A DNA stretch of 64,000 nt from Szabonella alba (GCF_016765775.1 NZ_JAESVN010000001.1:372001-436000); one strand, 5' to 3'. Numbered from the stretch's first letter, positions 17,999 through 27,364 are shown. Notes: a model not told the origin generated them from the letters alone. Program-made: numbers and translations.

Positions 17999-19236
17999 CA
18001 GCGCAGCAGCGTCTTGAGATCGGTGGCCGGGTCGGCAACCAGTGCCGGATCGGGGGAGCGCCCCGCCTCGATCAGCCGTTTGGCGACCATGAAGCCGCGC
18101 GGATCATTCATCGCATCCACCGCCAGCAGACGGTCCCCGGCATAATACCAATGCGACAGCGCGCCCTCAGTGGCCCGCACCACGATCCGGTCATGGCCCG
18201 CATTCAGCCCCGCGATCTGCAGTTTCACATCATATTGGTCCGACCAGAACCACGGCATCGGCAGATAGGGCCGGTTCGCTCCGGTCAGGTTTGCGGCCAC
18301 CGCCTCGGCCTGATCTATCGCGTTCTGCACCGATTCCAGCCGCATCCGGCCCCCGCCCACCACTGGGAATGACGCACAATCGCCCGCCGCCCAGACATGC
18401 GGGGCAGAGGTGCGGCCAAATTCATCCGTGGCGATGCCATTCTCCAGCGTCAGGCCCGCTGCCCCGGCCAGCGCGGTTTCCGGCGCAATGCCGATGCCGA
18501 CGATCACCACATCCGCCGCGATCTCGCGCCCGTCCGACAGCACCGCACCTGTCACACGGTCAGTGCCGGTCAGGCGCTGCAATCCGGTCGATTCCAGCAG
18601 TGTTACGCCATGGCCGTGATGCAGGTCGCGGAAGAAATCCGAGGTTTCGCGGCAGGCCACCCGTTGCAGGATGCGCGGCGCCATTTCCAGCACCGTGACC
18701 TCAAGCCCCAGTTTGCGCGCCACCGCCGCCCCTTCCAGCCCGATATAGCCGCCGCCCACGACCAAGGCCCGCGCACCGGCATGCAGATGCGGGCGCATCG
18801 CATCCACATCGGCCAGATCGCGCAGCGTAAACACCCCCGGCAGCACACCTCCGATGGTCGCAGGCAGGCGGCGCGGCACCGAACCGGTGGTCAGCACCAG
18901 ATCGTCATAGGCCAGCCGCCCGCCGCCCGACAGCGTGATCTGGCGCGCGGCGCAATCGATGGCTGTTACCGCCTCACCCATGCGCAGCGCGATATCGTTC
19001 TGCTGGTAGAACTCGACGGGGCGCAGGAACAGCCGTTCGGCGGGCACATCGCCCAAGAGATAGGCCTTGGACAAAGGCGGGCGCTGATAGGGGGGCACGG
19101 GTTCCGCCCCGACAAGGGTGACAGCACCGGTATGACCCAGTGCGCGCAGCCTTGCGGCCAGCGCCGCCCCCGCCTGACCGGCACCCACGATGACGATGCC
19201 CGCCTCTGTCCCAGCCTGTGCCGCGCGATCCGACAT
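17998..19236 (-). CDS. FAD/NAD(P)H ferredoxin reductase-type oxidoreductase
   Basis: 412 residues. IVIVGAGQAGAALAARLRALG is the FAD motif, ALVVGGGYIGLEGAAVARKLG the NAD(P)H motif, and HVWAAGDCASF the second FAD block. The C-terminal reductase domain has the YLPMPWFWSDQYDVKLQIAG segment of the putidaredoxin/rubredoxin reductase group. Such enzymes pass electrons from NAD(P)H to a small ferredoxin, often for a P450 or Rieske oxygenase, but no partner lies nearby. ATG 19236 has GGAAAGGA upstream; the open frame continues upstream without similarity. It heads the rsmD operon and is divergent from the peroxiredoxin gene. Confidence 0.85.
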   Translation of the reverse strand: MSDRAAQAGTEAGIVIVGAGQAGAALAARLRALGHTGAVTLVGAEPVPPYQRPPLSKAYLLGDVPAERLFLRPVEFYQQNDIALRMGEAVTAIDCAARQITLSGGGRLAYDDLVLTTGSVPRRLPATIGGVLPGVFTLRDLADVDAMRPHLHAGARALVVGGGYIGLEGAAVARKLGLEVTVLEMAPRILQRVACRETSDFFRDLHHGHGVTLLESTGLQRLTGTDRVTGAVLSDGREIAADVVIVGIGIAPETALAGAAGLTLENGIATDEFGRTSAPHVWAAGDCASFPVVGGGRMRLESVQNAIDQAEAVAANLTGANRPYLPMPWFWSDQYDVKLQIAGLNAGHDRIVVRATEGALSHWYYAGDRLLAVDAMNDPRGFMVAKRLIEAGRSPDPALVADPATDLKTLLR

Positions 19237-19369
19237 TTTCGCTGTCCTTTCCTGCCGCGCCGGCCTGATGGCGCCTTTTTCCGGCCTCGGCCCCGCCCGG
19301 GGCTGGTCTGAAACCGCGCCAGAGCCTATATCCGGCTTCAGAGGAAACGCAACCGAGAGGGACCGAGAG

Positions 19370-19858
19370 ATGACCATTTCCACCGGCGACCGCCTGCCCG
19401 ATGCAACCTTCGTGCGGATCGGCGCGAATGGCCCCGAGGAGGTGAGCGTCGAAACCCTCACCAAAGGCCGCAAGGTCGTGATTTTCGCCGTGCCGGGCGC
19501 CTTCACCCCGACCTGCCATTCGGCCCATGTGCCCAGCTTCATCCGCGCCAAGGACGGTCTGGACGGCAAGGGTGTCGAAGAGATCATCTGCGTTTCGGTC
19601 AATGACCCTTTCGTGATGAAGGCATGGGGTGAGGCGACAGGCGCCAGCGAGGCCGGGATTTCCCTGCTGGCCGATGGCAGCGGCGCTTTCGCCTCGGCCA
19701 TGGGCCTGACCTTCGACGCGCCCGCCGTGGGTCTGGTCGGCCGCTCCAAGCGCTATGCGCTGATGGCCGAGGACGGCGTCGTGAAAGTCCTGCATCTGGA
19801 AGAATCCCCTGGCACCTGCGAACGCTCGGGCGGTGAGGCGCTTCTGGCTGCGATCTGA
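19370..19858 (+). CDS. Peroxiredoxin (Prx5/AhpE-type, redoxin family)
   Basis: 162 residues. AVPGAFTPTCHSAHVPSF is the Prx5 active site with the peroxidatic cysteine at Cys49; CVSVNDPFVMKAWGEA and the C-terminal EESPGTCERSGGEALL block follow the family. The Cys in GTCERSG could resolve the sulfenic acid. It reduces hydrogen peroxide and organic hydroperoxides, with glutathione or thioredoxin as likely donor. ATG 19370 follows GAGAGGGACCGAGAG. It is monocistronic, ending in a strong terminator 50 bases later. Confidence 0.92.
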   Translation: MTISTGDRLPDATFVRIGANGPEEVSVETLTKGRKVVIFAVPGAFTPTCHSAHVPSFIRAKDGLDGKGVEEIICVSVNDPFVMKAWGEATGASEAGISLLADGSGAFASAMGLTFDAPAVGLVGRSKRYALMAEDGVVKVLHLEESPGTCERSGGEALLAAI

Positions 19859-19908
19859 CCTCAGTCCGGGCCGCATTCCGGGGAGTCCCGGGACATTGAC
19901 AAGGCAAG

Positions 19909-19945
19909 GCCCCGCGCGCCAGTCCGCGCGGGGCTTTCCATTTTG
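19909..19945 (+). terminator. Intrinsic terminator of the peroxiredoxin gene
   Basis: A perfect 10-bp stem (GCCCCGCGCG, 19909-19918, with CGCGCGGGGC, 19925-19934), a 6-base loop and the tail TTTCCATTTT. It lies 50 bases after the peroxiredoxin stop. Confidence 0.85.
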
Positions 19946-20006
19946 ATCCATGGCTCCTATAGCGGTTGGGCGGGATGACCCCGCCGAAGCTCCTGACAGG
20001 ATCACG

Positions 20007-21164
20007 ATGCGAACGATCACCACGACCGACGATCTTGCCGCCTTCTGCGAGGCCGCGAAATCCCAGCCCTATGTCACCATTGACACCGAGTTCCTGCGCG
20101 AACGGACCTATTGGGCAAAGCTTTGCCTGATCCAGATGGCGCTGCCGGGCAAGACCGGTGAGGCGGTTCTGGTCGATCCGGTCGAAGGCGCGGAGATGTC
20201 GTTGGAACCGCTTTACGACCTGTTCCGCCACAAGGCGACGGTCAAGGTCTTTCACGCGGCGCGGCAGGATCTGGAGATCTTTTTCGTCGAGGGCAATGTC
20301 TTTCCCGAACCGCTGTTTGACACGCAGGTTGCCGCCATGGTTTGCGGGTTCGGCGAACAGGTCGGCTATGAAACGCTGGTCCGCAAGATCGCGCATCAGC
20401 CGCTGGACAAGACCTCGCGCTTCACCGACTGGTCACGCCGTCCGCTGTCGGAGGCACAGCAGGTCTATGCGCTGGCCGATGTGACCCATCTGCGCGTGAT
20501 CTATGAAAGCCTTGCCGCGCAGATCGCCAAAAGCGGGCGGCAGAAATGGGTCGAGGAGGAACTGGACGTTCTGACCGATCCGGCCACCTATACGACCACG
20601 CCCGATGAGGCATGGCAAAGGATCAAGACGCGCACCACTTCGGGCCGGTTTCTGGCCGTGGTGAAGGAACTTGCGCGCTTCCGTGAGGATTACGCGCAGA
20701 AAAACAACGTGCCGCGCAGCCGGGTCATCAAGGATGATGCGCTCCTGGAGCTGGCCTCGACCCGACCCGTGAATTCCGAGGAACTGGGCCGTTCCCGCCT
20801 GCTGCTGCGTGAGGCGCGGCGCGGGGATATTGCCGATGGTCTGATCGCCGCCGTGAAGGCCGGGCTGGAGGCCAAGCCCGAAGACCTGCCGAAGGTCGAT
20901 GACAGCCGGGAACAGTTGCAGGTCAATCCGGCGCTGGCCGATCTGCTGCGCGTGTTGCTGAAGGCCAAGTCCGAGGATCTGGGCGTGGCGGCCCGGCTGA
21001 TCGCCTCGGCCTCGGAACTGGACCTGATCGCGGCGGGGCAGCGCGATGTGCCCGCGCTGTCGGGCTGGCGGCGCGAAGCCTTTGGCGAGGATGCGCTGCG
21101 GCTGTGCAAGGGTGAGATCGCGCTGACGGCCAAGGGCAACAACATCAAGGTGTTGCGGCTCTGA
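20007..21164 (+). CDS. rnd: Ribonuclease D
   Basis: 385 residues. The DEDD-type 3'-5' exonuclease residues are visible: Asp and Glu in TIDTEFLRERTYW, Asp in FHAARQDLEIFF and Tyr/Asp in VYALADVTHL. The C-terminal half holds HRDC-type helices (FREDYAQKNNVPRSRVIKDDALLELA). RNase D trims the 3' end of tRNA precursors and other structured RNAs. ATG 20007 follows AGGATCACG and starts the similarity. A copy of the dispersed two-hairpin repeat follows the stop by 35 bases. Confidence 0.94.
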   Translation: MRTITTTDDLAAFCEAAKSQPYVTIDTEFLRERTYWAKLCLIQMALPGKTGEAVLVDPVEGAEMSLEPLYDLFRHKATVKVFHAARQDLEIFFVEGNVFPEPLFDTQVAAMVCGFGEQVGYETLVRKIAHQPLDKTSRFTDWSRRPLSEAQQVYALADVTHLRVIYESLAAQIAKSGRQKWVEEELDVLTDPATYTTTPDEAWQRIKTRTTSGRFLAVVKELARFREDYAQKNNVPRSRVIKDDALLELASTRPVNSEELGRSRLLLREARRGDIADGLIAAVKAGLEAKPEDLPKVDDSREQLQVNPALADLLRVLLKAKSEDLGVAARLIASASELDLIAAGQRDVPALSGWRREAFGEDALRLCKGEIALTAKGNNIKVLRL

Positions 21165-21198
21165 CGGCAGGGCCGCCGTCCGGAAACCGCCGCCCCTT

Positions 21199-21264
21199 TT
21201 TCTGTCCCGAAATATCCCGGGGGGTGAATTTGGCGCGAGCCAAAGAGGGGGGCAGCGCCCCCTT
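21199..21264 (+). repeat. Dispersed two-hairpin repeat, copy A
   Basis: Core GAAATATCCCGGGGGGTGAA, then stem 1 TTGGC-GCGA-GCCAA (21230-21243) with a GNRA-type loop, then stem 2 GGGGGC-AGC-GCCCCC (21248-21262) followed by TTG. It lies between the convergent rnd and phhB genes and may double as a terminator for rnd. Confidence 0.75.
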
Positions 21265-21299
21265 GTCTCCGGCTGGCAGCAGACGCCCCGGCGTGCCTT

Positions 21300-21599
21300 T
21301 CAGATCCCTGCCAGCCGGTCCATGCGCTCTGCCAGCAGGATATCCAGATCGCTCAGCCCGGCAATGGCATGGGTCGTCAGCGTCACCTCGACCCGGTGAT
21401 AGGTATTGGACCATTCGGGATGATGGTTCAGCTTTTCGGCCCAGATCGCCGCGCGCATCATGAAACCCATCGCCTCAGCAAAATCGGCAAAACGATAGCT
21501 GCGGGTGATGGCCTCGCGCTCTGGCACAAGGGCCCAGCCCTTGGCCAGCAGGGCCTCCAGCGCGGCAGGATCGGGGGCTGCGTAGTCGGGCTGTTTCAT
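21300..21599 (-). CDS. phhB: 4a-hydroxytetrahydrobiopterin dehydratase
   Basis: 99 residues, the usual size. [20 protein letters not shown] and [13 protein letters not shown] are the active-site signature of pterin-4a-carbinolamine dehydratases, with the His-His-Pro and the later His and Asp. The enzyme recycles pterin cofactor after aromatic amino acid hydroxylation, though no hydroxylase gene lies nearby. Its ATG overlaps the stop of the GST gene (ATGA), so it is coupled to it. Confidence 0.92.
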   Translation of the reverse strand: MKQPDYAAPDPAALEALLAKGWALVPEREAITRSYRFADFAEAMGFMMRAAIWAEKLNHHPEWSNTYHRVEVTLTTHAIAGLSDLDILLAERMDRLAGI

Positions 21600-22198
21600 G
21601 CCTTGGCCACCAGCGCATCATCCAGCGCCGTTGCCCGGATATAGGCCGGGCGGGCCACCAGCCGGTCGCGCCATGCCAGAAAGGCCGGGCGGTCGGGCAG
21701 GGTGCCGAATTGCAGCCCCCAGATCACCTGCGCGCCAACATAAAGATCCACCGCCGAAAAGGCCGAACCGCCCAGCCAGTCGTGGCCTTCAAGCGCGCCC
21801 TCCAGCGTGTCAACGGCGCGCTCGAAACTGCCATAGCCGACGAACCCGGATTTTCCGGGCGGTACCACAACCTCCAGCGCGCGATTGGTGACGGCGGCCT
21901 CAAGCGGGCCTGCGGCAAAGAACATCCAGCGTAGGAAAGAGGCGCGGTCATCGCCCTGCAAGCCTGCCTCGGGATAGGCCTCGGCCAGCCATGCGCAGAT
22001 CGCGGCGCATTCGGTGACGACATGGCCCTCTTTCACCACGGCGGGCACTTTGCCCATCGGGTTGATCGCCAGATAATCGGGGCTGTTCATCGCCGGGCCA
22101 TAGTCCAGCACCACCGTGTCATAGGGCTGGCCCACTTCTTCCAGCATCCAGCGCACGATCCGCCCCCGTGATTGCGGATTGGTGTAGAAGGTCAGCAT
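21596..22198 (-). CDS. Glutathione S-transferase family protein
   Basis: 200 residues. The thioredoxin-like N-domain opens [21 protein letters not shown] with a Ser where the catalytic residue is expected, then [11 protein letters not shown] with the cis-Pro and [16 protein letters not shown] as the glutathione gamma-Glu site. The alpha-helical C-domain has [18 protein letters not shown] 22198 is taken because similarity begins there; the frame continues upstream. It overlaps phhB by 4 bases. The substrate is unknown. Confidence 0.88.
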   Translation of the reverse strand: MLTFYTNPQSRGRIVRWMLEEVGQPYDTVVLDYGPAMNSPDYLAINPMGKVPAVVKEGHVVTECAAICAWLAEAYPEAGLQGDDRASFLRWMFFAAGPLEAAVTNRALEVVVPPGKSGFVGYGSFERAVDTLEGALEGHDWLGGSAFSAVDLYVGAQVIWGLQFGTLPDRPAFLAWRDRLVARPAYIRATALDDALVAKA

Positions 22199-22232
22199 TC
22201 CGGTCGCTCCGATTGATCCATCCTGCCAAAGC

Positions 22233-23414
22233 CTAGCCGCTTTGGTCGATTCGGCGGAAGGGTCCATAGCTGGTCATCACCTCGATCTCTTCATCCACGG
22301 CGCGGCGCTCGGCCTCAAGATAGCGCGCCACGGACTCGGAAAAAGAGGGTTCAGCCAGCCAGTGCAGCGAATGGACCGGGCGGGGCAGATAGCCGCGCGC
22401 CAGTTTGTGTTCGCCCTGCGCGCCCGCCTCGACCCGCGCTAGCCCCTGCTCGATGGCCCAGTCGATGGCGCGGTAATAGCAGAGTTCGAAATGCAGGCAG
22501 GGATGATCCTCGATACAGCCCCAATAGCGACCGTAAAGCGTATCGCGCCCGATGAAATTCAGCGCCCCCGCCACGGGCCGCGCGCCGTCAAAGGCCATGA
22601 CCAGCAGGATGTCATCGCGCATCGCCTCGTGAAAGGCGGTGAAGGCCGCGCGGGTCAGATAGGGGTGGCCCCATTTGCGGTTGCCGGTATCCTGATAGAA
22701 GATCCAGAACGCGTCCCAATGTTCCGGCAGGATTTCATCGCCCGTCAGCGCCCGGATGGTCAGGCCTGCGGCGGCGGCGGTCTGGCGTTCCTTGCGGATC
22801 GCCTTGCGCTTGCGTGAGGACAGATCGGCCAGAAAGTCGTCAAACCCGTCATAGCCCCGGTTTTCCCAATGAAATTGCTGCGTGACGCGATGCAAAAGGC
22901 CCATCTCGGCCCCGCGTTCGGCCTCATCCCCGGTGCAGAAGGTGACATGCAGAGAGGACAGGCTGTTGGCCTCGGCGATCTGCATCGCGGCGGCAAGGAT
23001 GGCGGCGGTGCCGGTCGCCTCCACCCCCGGAAGGGTCAGGAAGCGGCGGCCTGTGGCCGGGGTGAAGGGCACCGCGACCTGCAGTTTGGGGTAATAGCGC
23101 CCGCCCGCCCGTTCGTAAGCATCGGCCCAGGAATGGTCGAAGACATATTCGCCCTGACTGTGGGATTTGAGGTAAAGCGGGCAGGCCGCGATCAGCCGTC
23201 CGGCATCGCGCACCAGCAGCGCCTGTGTCTGCCAGCCGGTACCGGGCCCTGTGGAGCCTGACCCGTCCAGCGCCGCCAGAAAGCGATGGGTGGTGAACGG
23301 ATCGCGCGGACGCCCGCCATCGGCCGCCTCTGGACAGGCCAGCGCATCCCAGTTCTGCGCCGGGATATCGGCGAAATCCTTGTGCAAGGTGATCTGGAAT
23401 TCGGGATCGGTCAT
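22233..23414 (-). CDS. FemAB-like GNAT acyltransferase (DUF482)
   Basis: 393 residues matching the DUF482/COG3146 family: WADAYERAGGRYYPKLQVAVPFTPA in pieces, FHWENRGYDGFDDFLADLSSRKR, WGCIEDHPCLHFELCYY and VEAGAQGEHKLARGYLP. The fold is two GNAT-like domains, as in FemAB peptidyl transferases, so transfer of an amino acid from aminoacyl-tRNA is a possible but unproven activity. The family is widespread in alphaproteobacteria without a confirmed role. ATG 23414 has no strong ribosome binding site. A copy of the two-hairpin repeat lies about 50 bases upstream. Confidence 0.82.
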   Translation of the reverse strand: MTDPEFQITLHKDFADIPAQNWDALACPEAADGGRPRDPFTTHRFLAALDGSGSTGPGTGWQTQALLVRDAGRLIAACPLYLKSHSQGEYVFDHSWADAYERAGGRYYPKLQVAVPFTPATGRRFLTLPGVEATGTAAILAAAMQIAEANSLSSLHVTFCTGDEAERGAEMGLLHRVTQQFHWENRGYDGFDDFLADLSSRKRKAIRKERQTAAAAGLTIRALTGDEILPEHWDAFWIFYQDTGNRKWGHPYLTRAAFTAFHEAMRDDILLVMAFDGARPVAGALNFIGRDTLYGRYWGCIEDHPCLHFELCYYRAIDWAIEQGLARVEAGAQGEHKLARGYLPRPVHSLHWLAEPSFSESVARYLEAERRAVDEEIEVMTSYGPFRRIDQSG

Positions 23415-23461
23415 TCTGGCTTTCGCATCTGAAGGGGCGGAACGGGCTGAGAGTGCGGGAC

Positions 23462-23529
23462 GGGGGCTGTCTGCCCCCGGCCTGCGGCAGCGCCGCAGTC
23501 TCCCCCGAGGATATTTTCAACAGGTGAAG
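23462..23529 (-). repeat. Dispersed two-hairpin repeat, copy E
   Basis: On the minus strand: TTCACCTGTTGAAAATATCC, TCGGGGG, stem 1 CTGCGGC-GCT-GCCGCAG and stem 2 GGGGGC-AGACA-GCCCCC. It starts about 40 bases after the phosphodiesterase stop, in the same orientation, and ends about 50 bases before the FemAB-like gene. Confidence 0.75.
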
Positions 23530-23570
23530 ATCGCAGGCATGGGCAGAGGGTGGCGCGCGGCGTCGCGGCG

Positions 23571-24350
23571 TCAAGGGCGAGGGGCGGGTCTGTAGCCTTC
23601 GAAGGTCACATTCGCGGCAATGCGGCGGGCCTTGTCCTCGTCTGCCTGCGATCTGATCGTCCAGCACAGGATCGCCGCCCCCTGCCGGGCCAGTTCGGCG
23701 ACACGGGGGCGGCCCAGATCGGCGGCCTCATGCGACAGGAAGGACGCATCGCAGCGGTCATAATCGGGAATGGCGCACAATTCATCGCAGCGCGCGGGCG
23801 GCACGGGCGCCCAATCCGCCGGATCCCAGGCGGCGGTTGTCAGCCCACGCGGCAGATGCGGGGCAAGGGCTGCCAGAAGTGCCACCGAATGCGGGTTGAA
23901 GGACATCAGCGCCACGGGCCCCGCATAGCCCGCAAGGGCCGCCACGGTCGCGGCCTCAAGCCGTCCGTCGGTCGGGCCCATGCAGCCGGTCTGGTCTTTC
24001 AACTCAATCAGCAGCGCCGCCCGGCCCGCGACCAGCGCCAGCACTTCGGCAAAGGTCGGGATGCCTTCCTGCCCGCCGGACAGCGTGATGCGGCCCAGAC
24101 GTTCTGCGGGCAGGTCGCTGATCAGCCCCTGATGCCCCGTCAGCCGTTCGAGCGCCTCGTCATGAAAGACCATCGCCACCCCGTCCGAGGACAGTTGCAG
24201 GTCGATCTCGATGCCGTAACCCCGGTCTATGGCCGCCGCGATGGCGGCGCGGCTGTTTTCGGGGCGGCCTGCCGCGCGATCATGAAAGGCGCGATGCGCG
24301 ATCGGTGCCGCCAGAAAGGCCGGGGGGAGGGGAGGGGACATTCCGGGCAC
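23571..24350 (-). CDS. Glycerophosphodiester phosphodiesterase
   Basis: 259 residues of the GDPD/PI-PLC barrel. IAHRAFHDRAAGRPENSRAAI carries the catalytic His-Arg and Glu-Asn, GIEIDLQLSSDGVAMVFHDEALERLT the metal Glu/Asp and second His, and LLIELKDQTG another acidic ligand. The usual HRG is HRA here. The enzyme splits glycerophosphodiesters to glycerol 3-phosphate and an alcohol. There is no signal peptide, so it acts in the cytoplasm. An ATG three codons in (24341) is an alternative start. The RidA gene lies 32 bases upstream on the same strand. Confidence 0.9.
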   Translation of the reverse strand: MPGMSPPLPPAFLAAPIAHRAFHDRAAGRPENSRAAIAAAIDRGYGIEIDLQLSSDGVAMVFHDEALERLTGHQGLISDLPAERLGRITLSGGQEGIPTFAEVLALVAGRAALLIELKDQTGCMGPTDGRLEAATVAALAGYAGPVALMSFNPHSVALLAALAPHLPRGLTTAAWDPADWAPVPPARCDELCAIPDYDRCDASFLSHEAADLGRPRVAELARQGAAILCWTIRSQADEDKARRIAANVTFEGYRPAPRP

Positions 24351-24382
24351 CGGGCCAGAGGGATCGGGGATTGGGGACAGGA

Positions 24383-24853
24383 TCAGGCGATCTCGAAAAT
24401 CGCCTCGATCTCGACCGCGACGCCGAAGGGCAGCGAGGCGGCAGAGACGGCAGAACGCGCGTGACGGCCCCGGTCACCCAAGGCGGCGACAAGGAAATCC
24501 GACGCGCCGTTGATGACCTTGGGCTGATCGGTGAAATCGGCGGTGGAATTGACGAAACCGGTCAGTTTCACGACCCGCACCAGACGTTCGATATCACCGC
24601 CGCAGGCCGCGCGCAGCTGCGCCAGCAGGCTGATCGCGCAGCATTTCGCGGCCTCGGCACCCTGTTCGACGGCCATGGTTTCCCCCAGACGACCCTTGAG
24701 CATGGCACCGTCCTTCTGGCTGATCTGGCCCGAGACATGCACAAGATTGCCGGTCACGACATAGGGCACATAATTCGCGGCAGGGGCCGGGGCATCGGGC
24801 AGGGTGACGCCAAGCTCGGCAAGGCGGGATTCGATGCGGGTGGCTGCGGTCAT
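24383..24853 (-). CDS. RidA/YjgF family protein
   Basis: 156 residues, longer than the 125-130 of classic RidA and resembling the YjgF-like group with an N-terminal IESRLAELG extension. GNLVHVSGQI, the AKCCAISLLAQLRAA helix and VEIEAIFEIA at the end fit the trimeric fold. RidA proper hydrolyses reactive imines from PLP enzymes. The catalytic Arg of RidA (in RxxxxVxxLP) appears as ARSAVSAASLPFGVAVE. ATG 24853 has AAGGACA upstream; a start five codons earlier is in frame. Activity in this subgroup is not established. Confidence 0.85.
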   Translation of the reverse strand: MTAATRIESRLAELGVTLPDAPAPAANYVPYVVTGNLVHVSGQISQKDGAMLKGRLGETMAVEQGAEAAKCCAISLLAQLRAACGGDIERLVRVVKLTGFVNSTADFTDQPKVINGASDFLVAALGDRGRHARSAVSAASLPFGVAVEIEAIFEIA

Positions 24854-25021
24854 GGTCTTGTCCTTCATTGGCTTCGTCCTGCCATGTGGAGCCTGCGGGC
24901 GCAGGGCGCCATCGCAGGTTTACCCGTGGCAGGGCGGTTCGGGACGAGCCTATCCGCGCCGCCCCGCCGCCGCAAGGCAGGGCGGGCAAGGCTGTCGACA
25001 CTGGCAAGGGCGCGCTGTGGA

Positions 25022-27226
25022 TCAGTTGCCGAAGATACCCAGAACCTCTTGCAGGATGCGTTCGGCCAGATCGCCGCCCCCACCACTTGGAGCGGGGGCC
25101 TGCTGCTGGCGCTGGTCCGGGTAATAGGGCTGCTGTGCGTATTCGTCCTGCATGACGCTGCCATCGGCATTCATCACCGGCGGCAGGCGCGGCTCGGGGA
25201 TCAGCATGGGCAGCGGGCGGGCGGGCAGGCCCTCATGCACGCGGATCATCACCTCCCGCCAGATCTCGGCCGGGATGCCGCCGCCGGTGACGCCCGACAG
25301 CGGGGTATTGTCGTCATAGCCCATCCAGACGCCCGCGACGTAATCGGCGGTGAAGCCCAGAAACCATGCGTCCCGCGCCGCCGAGGTGGTGCCGGTCTTG
25401 CCTGCCGCCTCACGCCCCGGAAGGCGCGCGCGCTGGCCGGTGCCTTCCTCGATCACGCGCGACATCATATAGGTCAGATATTGCGCGCTTTCCTCGGATA
25501 TCACCCGTTCGCCGATACCGCCTGCCTGCCCGATCAGGGGCGTGTCATCGCCGCGCAGCCGCAGGTCGATCAGGCCGAAGGGCCGCACGGCGGATCCGCC
25601 GTTCAGGATGCCCGCATAGGCCCCGGTCATTTCCAGCAAGGTCGATTCCGATGCGCCAAGCGCAAGGGCCGGGCCATCGGCAAGGCTGCTTTCGACGCCG
25701 AAATCGGTGGCCACCGCGCGCACCAGATCACGGCCCATCGCCTCAGAAATCCGCACCGCCGAGGTGTTGACCGATTCTTCAAGCGCCTTGGTCAGGGTGA
25801 TGACCCCGAGATATTTCCGCGTGTAGTTCTGCGGCGACCACGGCCCCGAACCGGGAATGTCGATGGTCAGCGGTTCATCCTGCACATAGTCCGCCGGACT
25901 GTAGCCGAAATCCAGTGCTGCGGCATAAAGGAAGGGCTTGAAGGCCGAACCTGTCTGCCGTTTGGCCATGGTGGCGCGGTTGAAACTGCCCGGCGGTTGC
26001 GGCTTGCGCCCGCCCACCATGGCGCGCACGGCGCCATCGGCCGACATCACCACCACGGCGGCCTCTGCGGTGGATCCTTCGCGCACCTTGGCCGCGAACA
26101 CATCCGCCAGCGCCGATTCGGCTGCCGCCTGCAGGCGCTGGTCCAGCGTCGTGCGCATGGTGACATCTTCGGTCGTGGTGCTGGTCAGGAAATCGGGGCC
26201 TTCCGACATGACCCAGTCGGCGAAATATCCGCCGGTCTGCGATTCGGCGGCCTCGGACAGCGAGGCGGGGTTCTGGCGCGCGGCCTCGGCCTCGGCCATG
26301 GTCAGATAGCCCTGTTCCTGCATCAGACCGATCACCACGCCGGCGCGTTCGCGGGCGCGCTGCATATTGTTGGTGGGGGCGAAATAGGACGGCGCCTTCA
26401 GCAGACCGGCCAGCATGGCGGCCTCGGCAGCATCGACCTGATTGGCCGATTTGCCGAAATAGCGCTGTGCTGCCGCCTCGAACCCGCGCGCGCCTGCACC
26501 CAGATAAGCACGGTTCAGATAGATCGTCAGGATATCGGCCTTGGAATACTTGGCCTCCAGCGCCAGCGCATAGGGCACTTCGCGGATCTTGCGCCAGAGG
26601 CCGCCGCGGCGGCAGTCGCTTTCGTATTCGGCCTCGGATTTCCATTCGGCGGTGTCATAAGGCACGCCAAGGCACAGCAGCTTTGCCGTCTGCTGCGTGA
26701 TGGTGGAGCCGCCATTGCCCTCAAGCGGGCCGCGCCCCTCGCGCAGGTTGATGCGGATGGCCGAGGCGATGCCGCGCGGGCTGATCCCCAGATGCCAGTA
26801 GAAACGCTTATCCTCGGTCGCGACCACCGCATTATGCAGGTGTTGCGACACTTTTCCGGCGTTGATCTGTCCGCCGAAACTTTCGCCGCGCCAGGCAAAG
26901 ACGCGATCCTCGCGGTCCAGCAGCGTGACAGACCCGCGCGCTCGCCCGTCCAGCATCGCCTCAAGCGGGGGCAGGGTCGTGTAGAAATAGAACACCACCC
27001 CGGCAAGGATCATCGCGGAGACCGCGCCGACGCGCCAGGTGAAGCCCCACAGGATGCGGAACACGAATCGCACGAATGCCGCAATCCAGCCCAGAGGCCC
27101 GCGCGGACCCCGTGGCGGGCGCGGCGCGGATTTGCGCGCCGGTTTGGTGGCGCGGGGCTTTGCCGGTGCCGCCGCTCGTCTGCGATCCGCCACAAGGGGG
27201 GATCGACCATTGCCATTTCTGCTCAT
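25022..27226 (-). CDS. Class A penicillin-binding protein (glycosyltransferase/transpeptidase)
   Basis: 734 residues. A basic cytoplasmic tail (1-46) is followed by a membrane segment (about 47-82). The GT51 domain has the catalytic Glu138 (VVATEDKRFYWHLGI) and GNGGSTITQQTAKLL. The transpeptidase domain has SxxK at Ser427 (TGSAFKPFLY), SxN at Ser485 (SVNTSAV) and KTG at Lys610 (AGKTGTTSAARDAWF). It polymerises and crosslinks peptidoglycan in the periplasm. An unusual loop of about 20 residues with Cys185 and Cys205 interrupts the GT domain. The tail is Pro/Gln-rich. It is PBP1A/1C-like; the exact class is uncertain. Confidence 0.93.
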   Translation of the reverse strand: MSRNGNGRSPLVADRRRAAAPAKPRATKPARKSAPRPPRGPRGPLGWIAAFVRFVFRILWGFTWRVGAVSAMILAGVVFYFYTTLPPLEAMLDGRARGSVTLLDREDRVFAWRGESFGGQINAGKVSQHLHNAVVATEDKRFYWHLGISPRGIASAIRINLREGRGPLEGNGGSTITQQTAKLLCLGVPYDTAEWKSEAEYESDCRRGGLWRKIREVPYALALEAKYSKADILTIYLNRAYLGAGARGFEAAAQRYFGKSANQVDAAEAAMLAGLLKAPSYFAPTNNMQRARERAGVVIGLMQEQGYLTMAEAEAARQNPASLSEAAESQTGGYFADWVMSEGPDFLTSTTTEDVTMRTTLDQRLQAAAESALADVFAAKVREGSTAEAAVVVMSADGAVRAMVGGRKPQPPGSFNRATMAKRQTGSAFKPFLYAAALDFGYSPADYVQDEPLTIDIPGSGPWSPQNYTRKYLGVITLTKALEESVNTSAVRISEAMGRDLVRAVATDFGVESSLADGPALALGASESTLLEMTGAYAGILNGGSAVRPFGLIDLRLRGDDTPLIGQAGGIGERVISEESAQYLTYMMSRVIEEGTGQRARLPGREAAGKTGTTSAARDAWFLGFTADYVAGVWMGYDDNTPLSGVTGGGIPAEIWREVMIRVHEGLPARPLPMLIPEPRLPPVMNADGSVMQDEYAQQPYYPDQRQQQAPAPSGGGGDLAERILQEVLGIFGN

Positions 27227-27364
27227 GCCTGTCTGCCGCCGTCTTGATGCCGCGCCCTTGATGCCGCGTCCCGCTCTTGCCGCGTAACATAGACCGGATG
27301 GGGCGGTTTGTGGAGGGTCAAGGCGAACGATTCGAATTGTTGATCTGCCTATTTTTTAATCTGA

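Noticed and set aside
26215-26235. GAAATATCCGCCGG resembling the core of the dispersed repeat.
   Set aside because: It lies inside the penicillin-binding protein coding sequence, lacks both hairpins and the G-run, and is a chance match.
24305-27247. A 980-codon open frame on the + strand opposite the GDPD, RidA and penicillin-binding protein genes.
   Set aside because: It has no domain features and spans three genes on the other strand; GC-rich DNA leaves long antisense frames open by codon bias.
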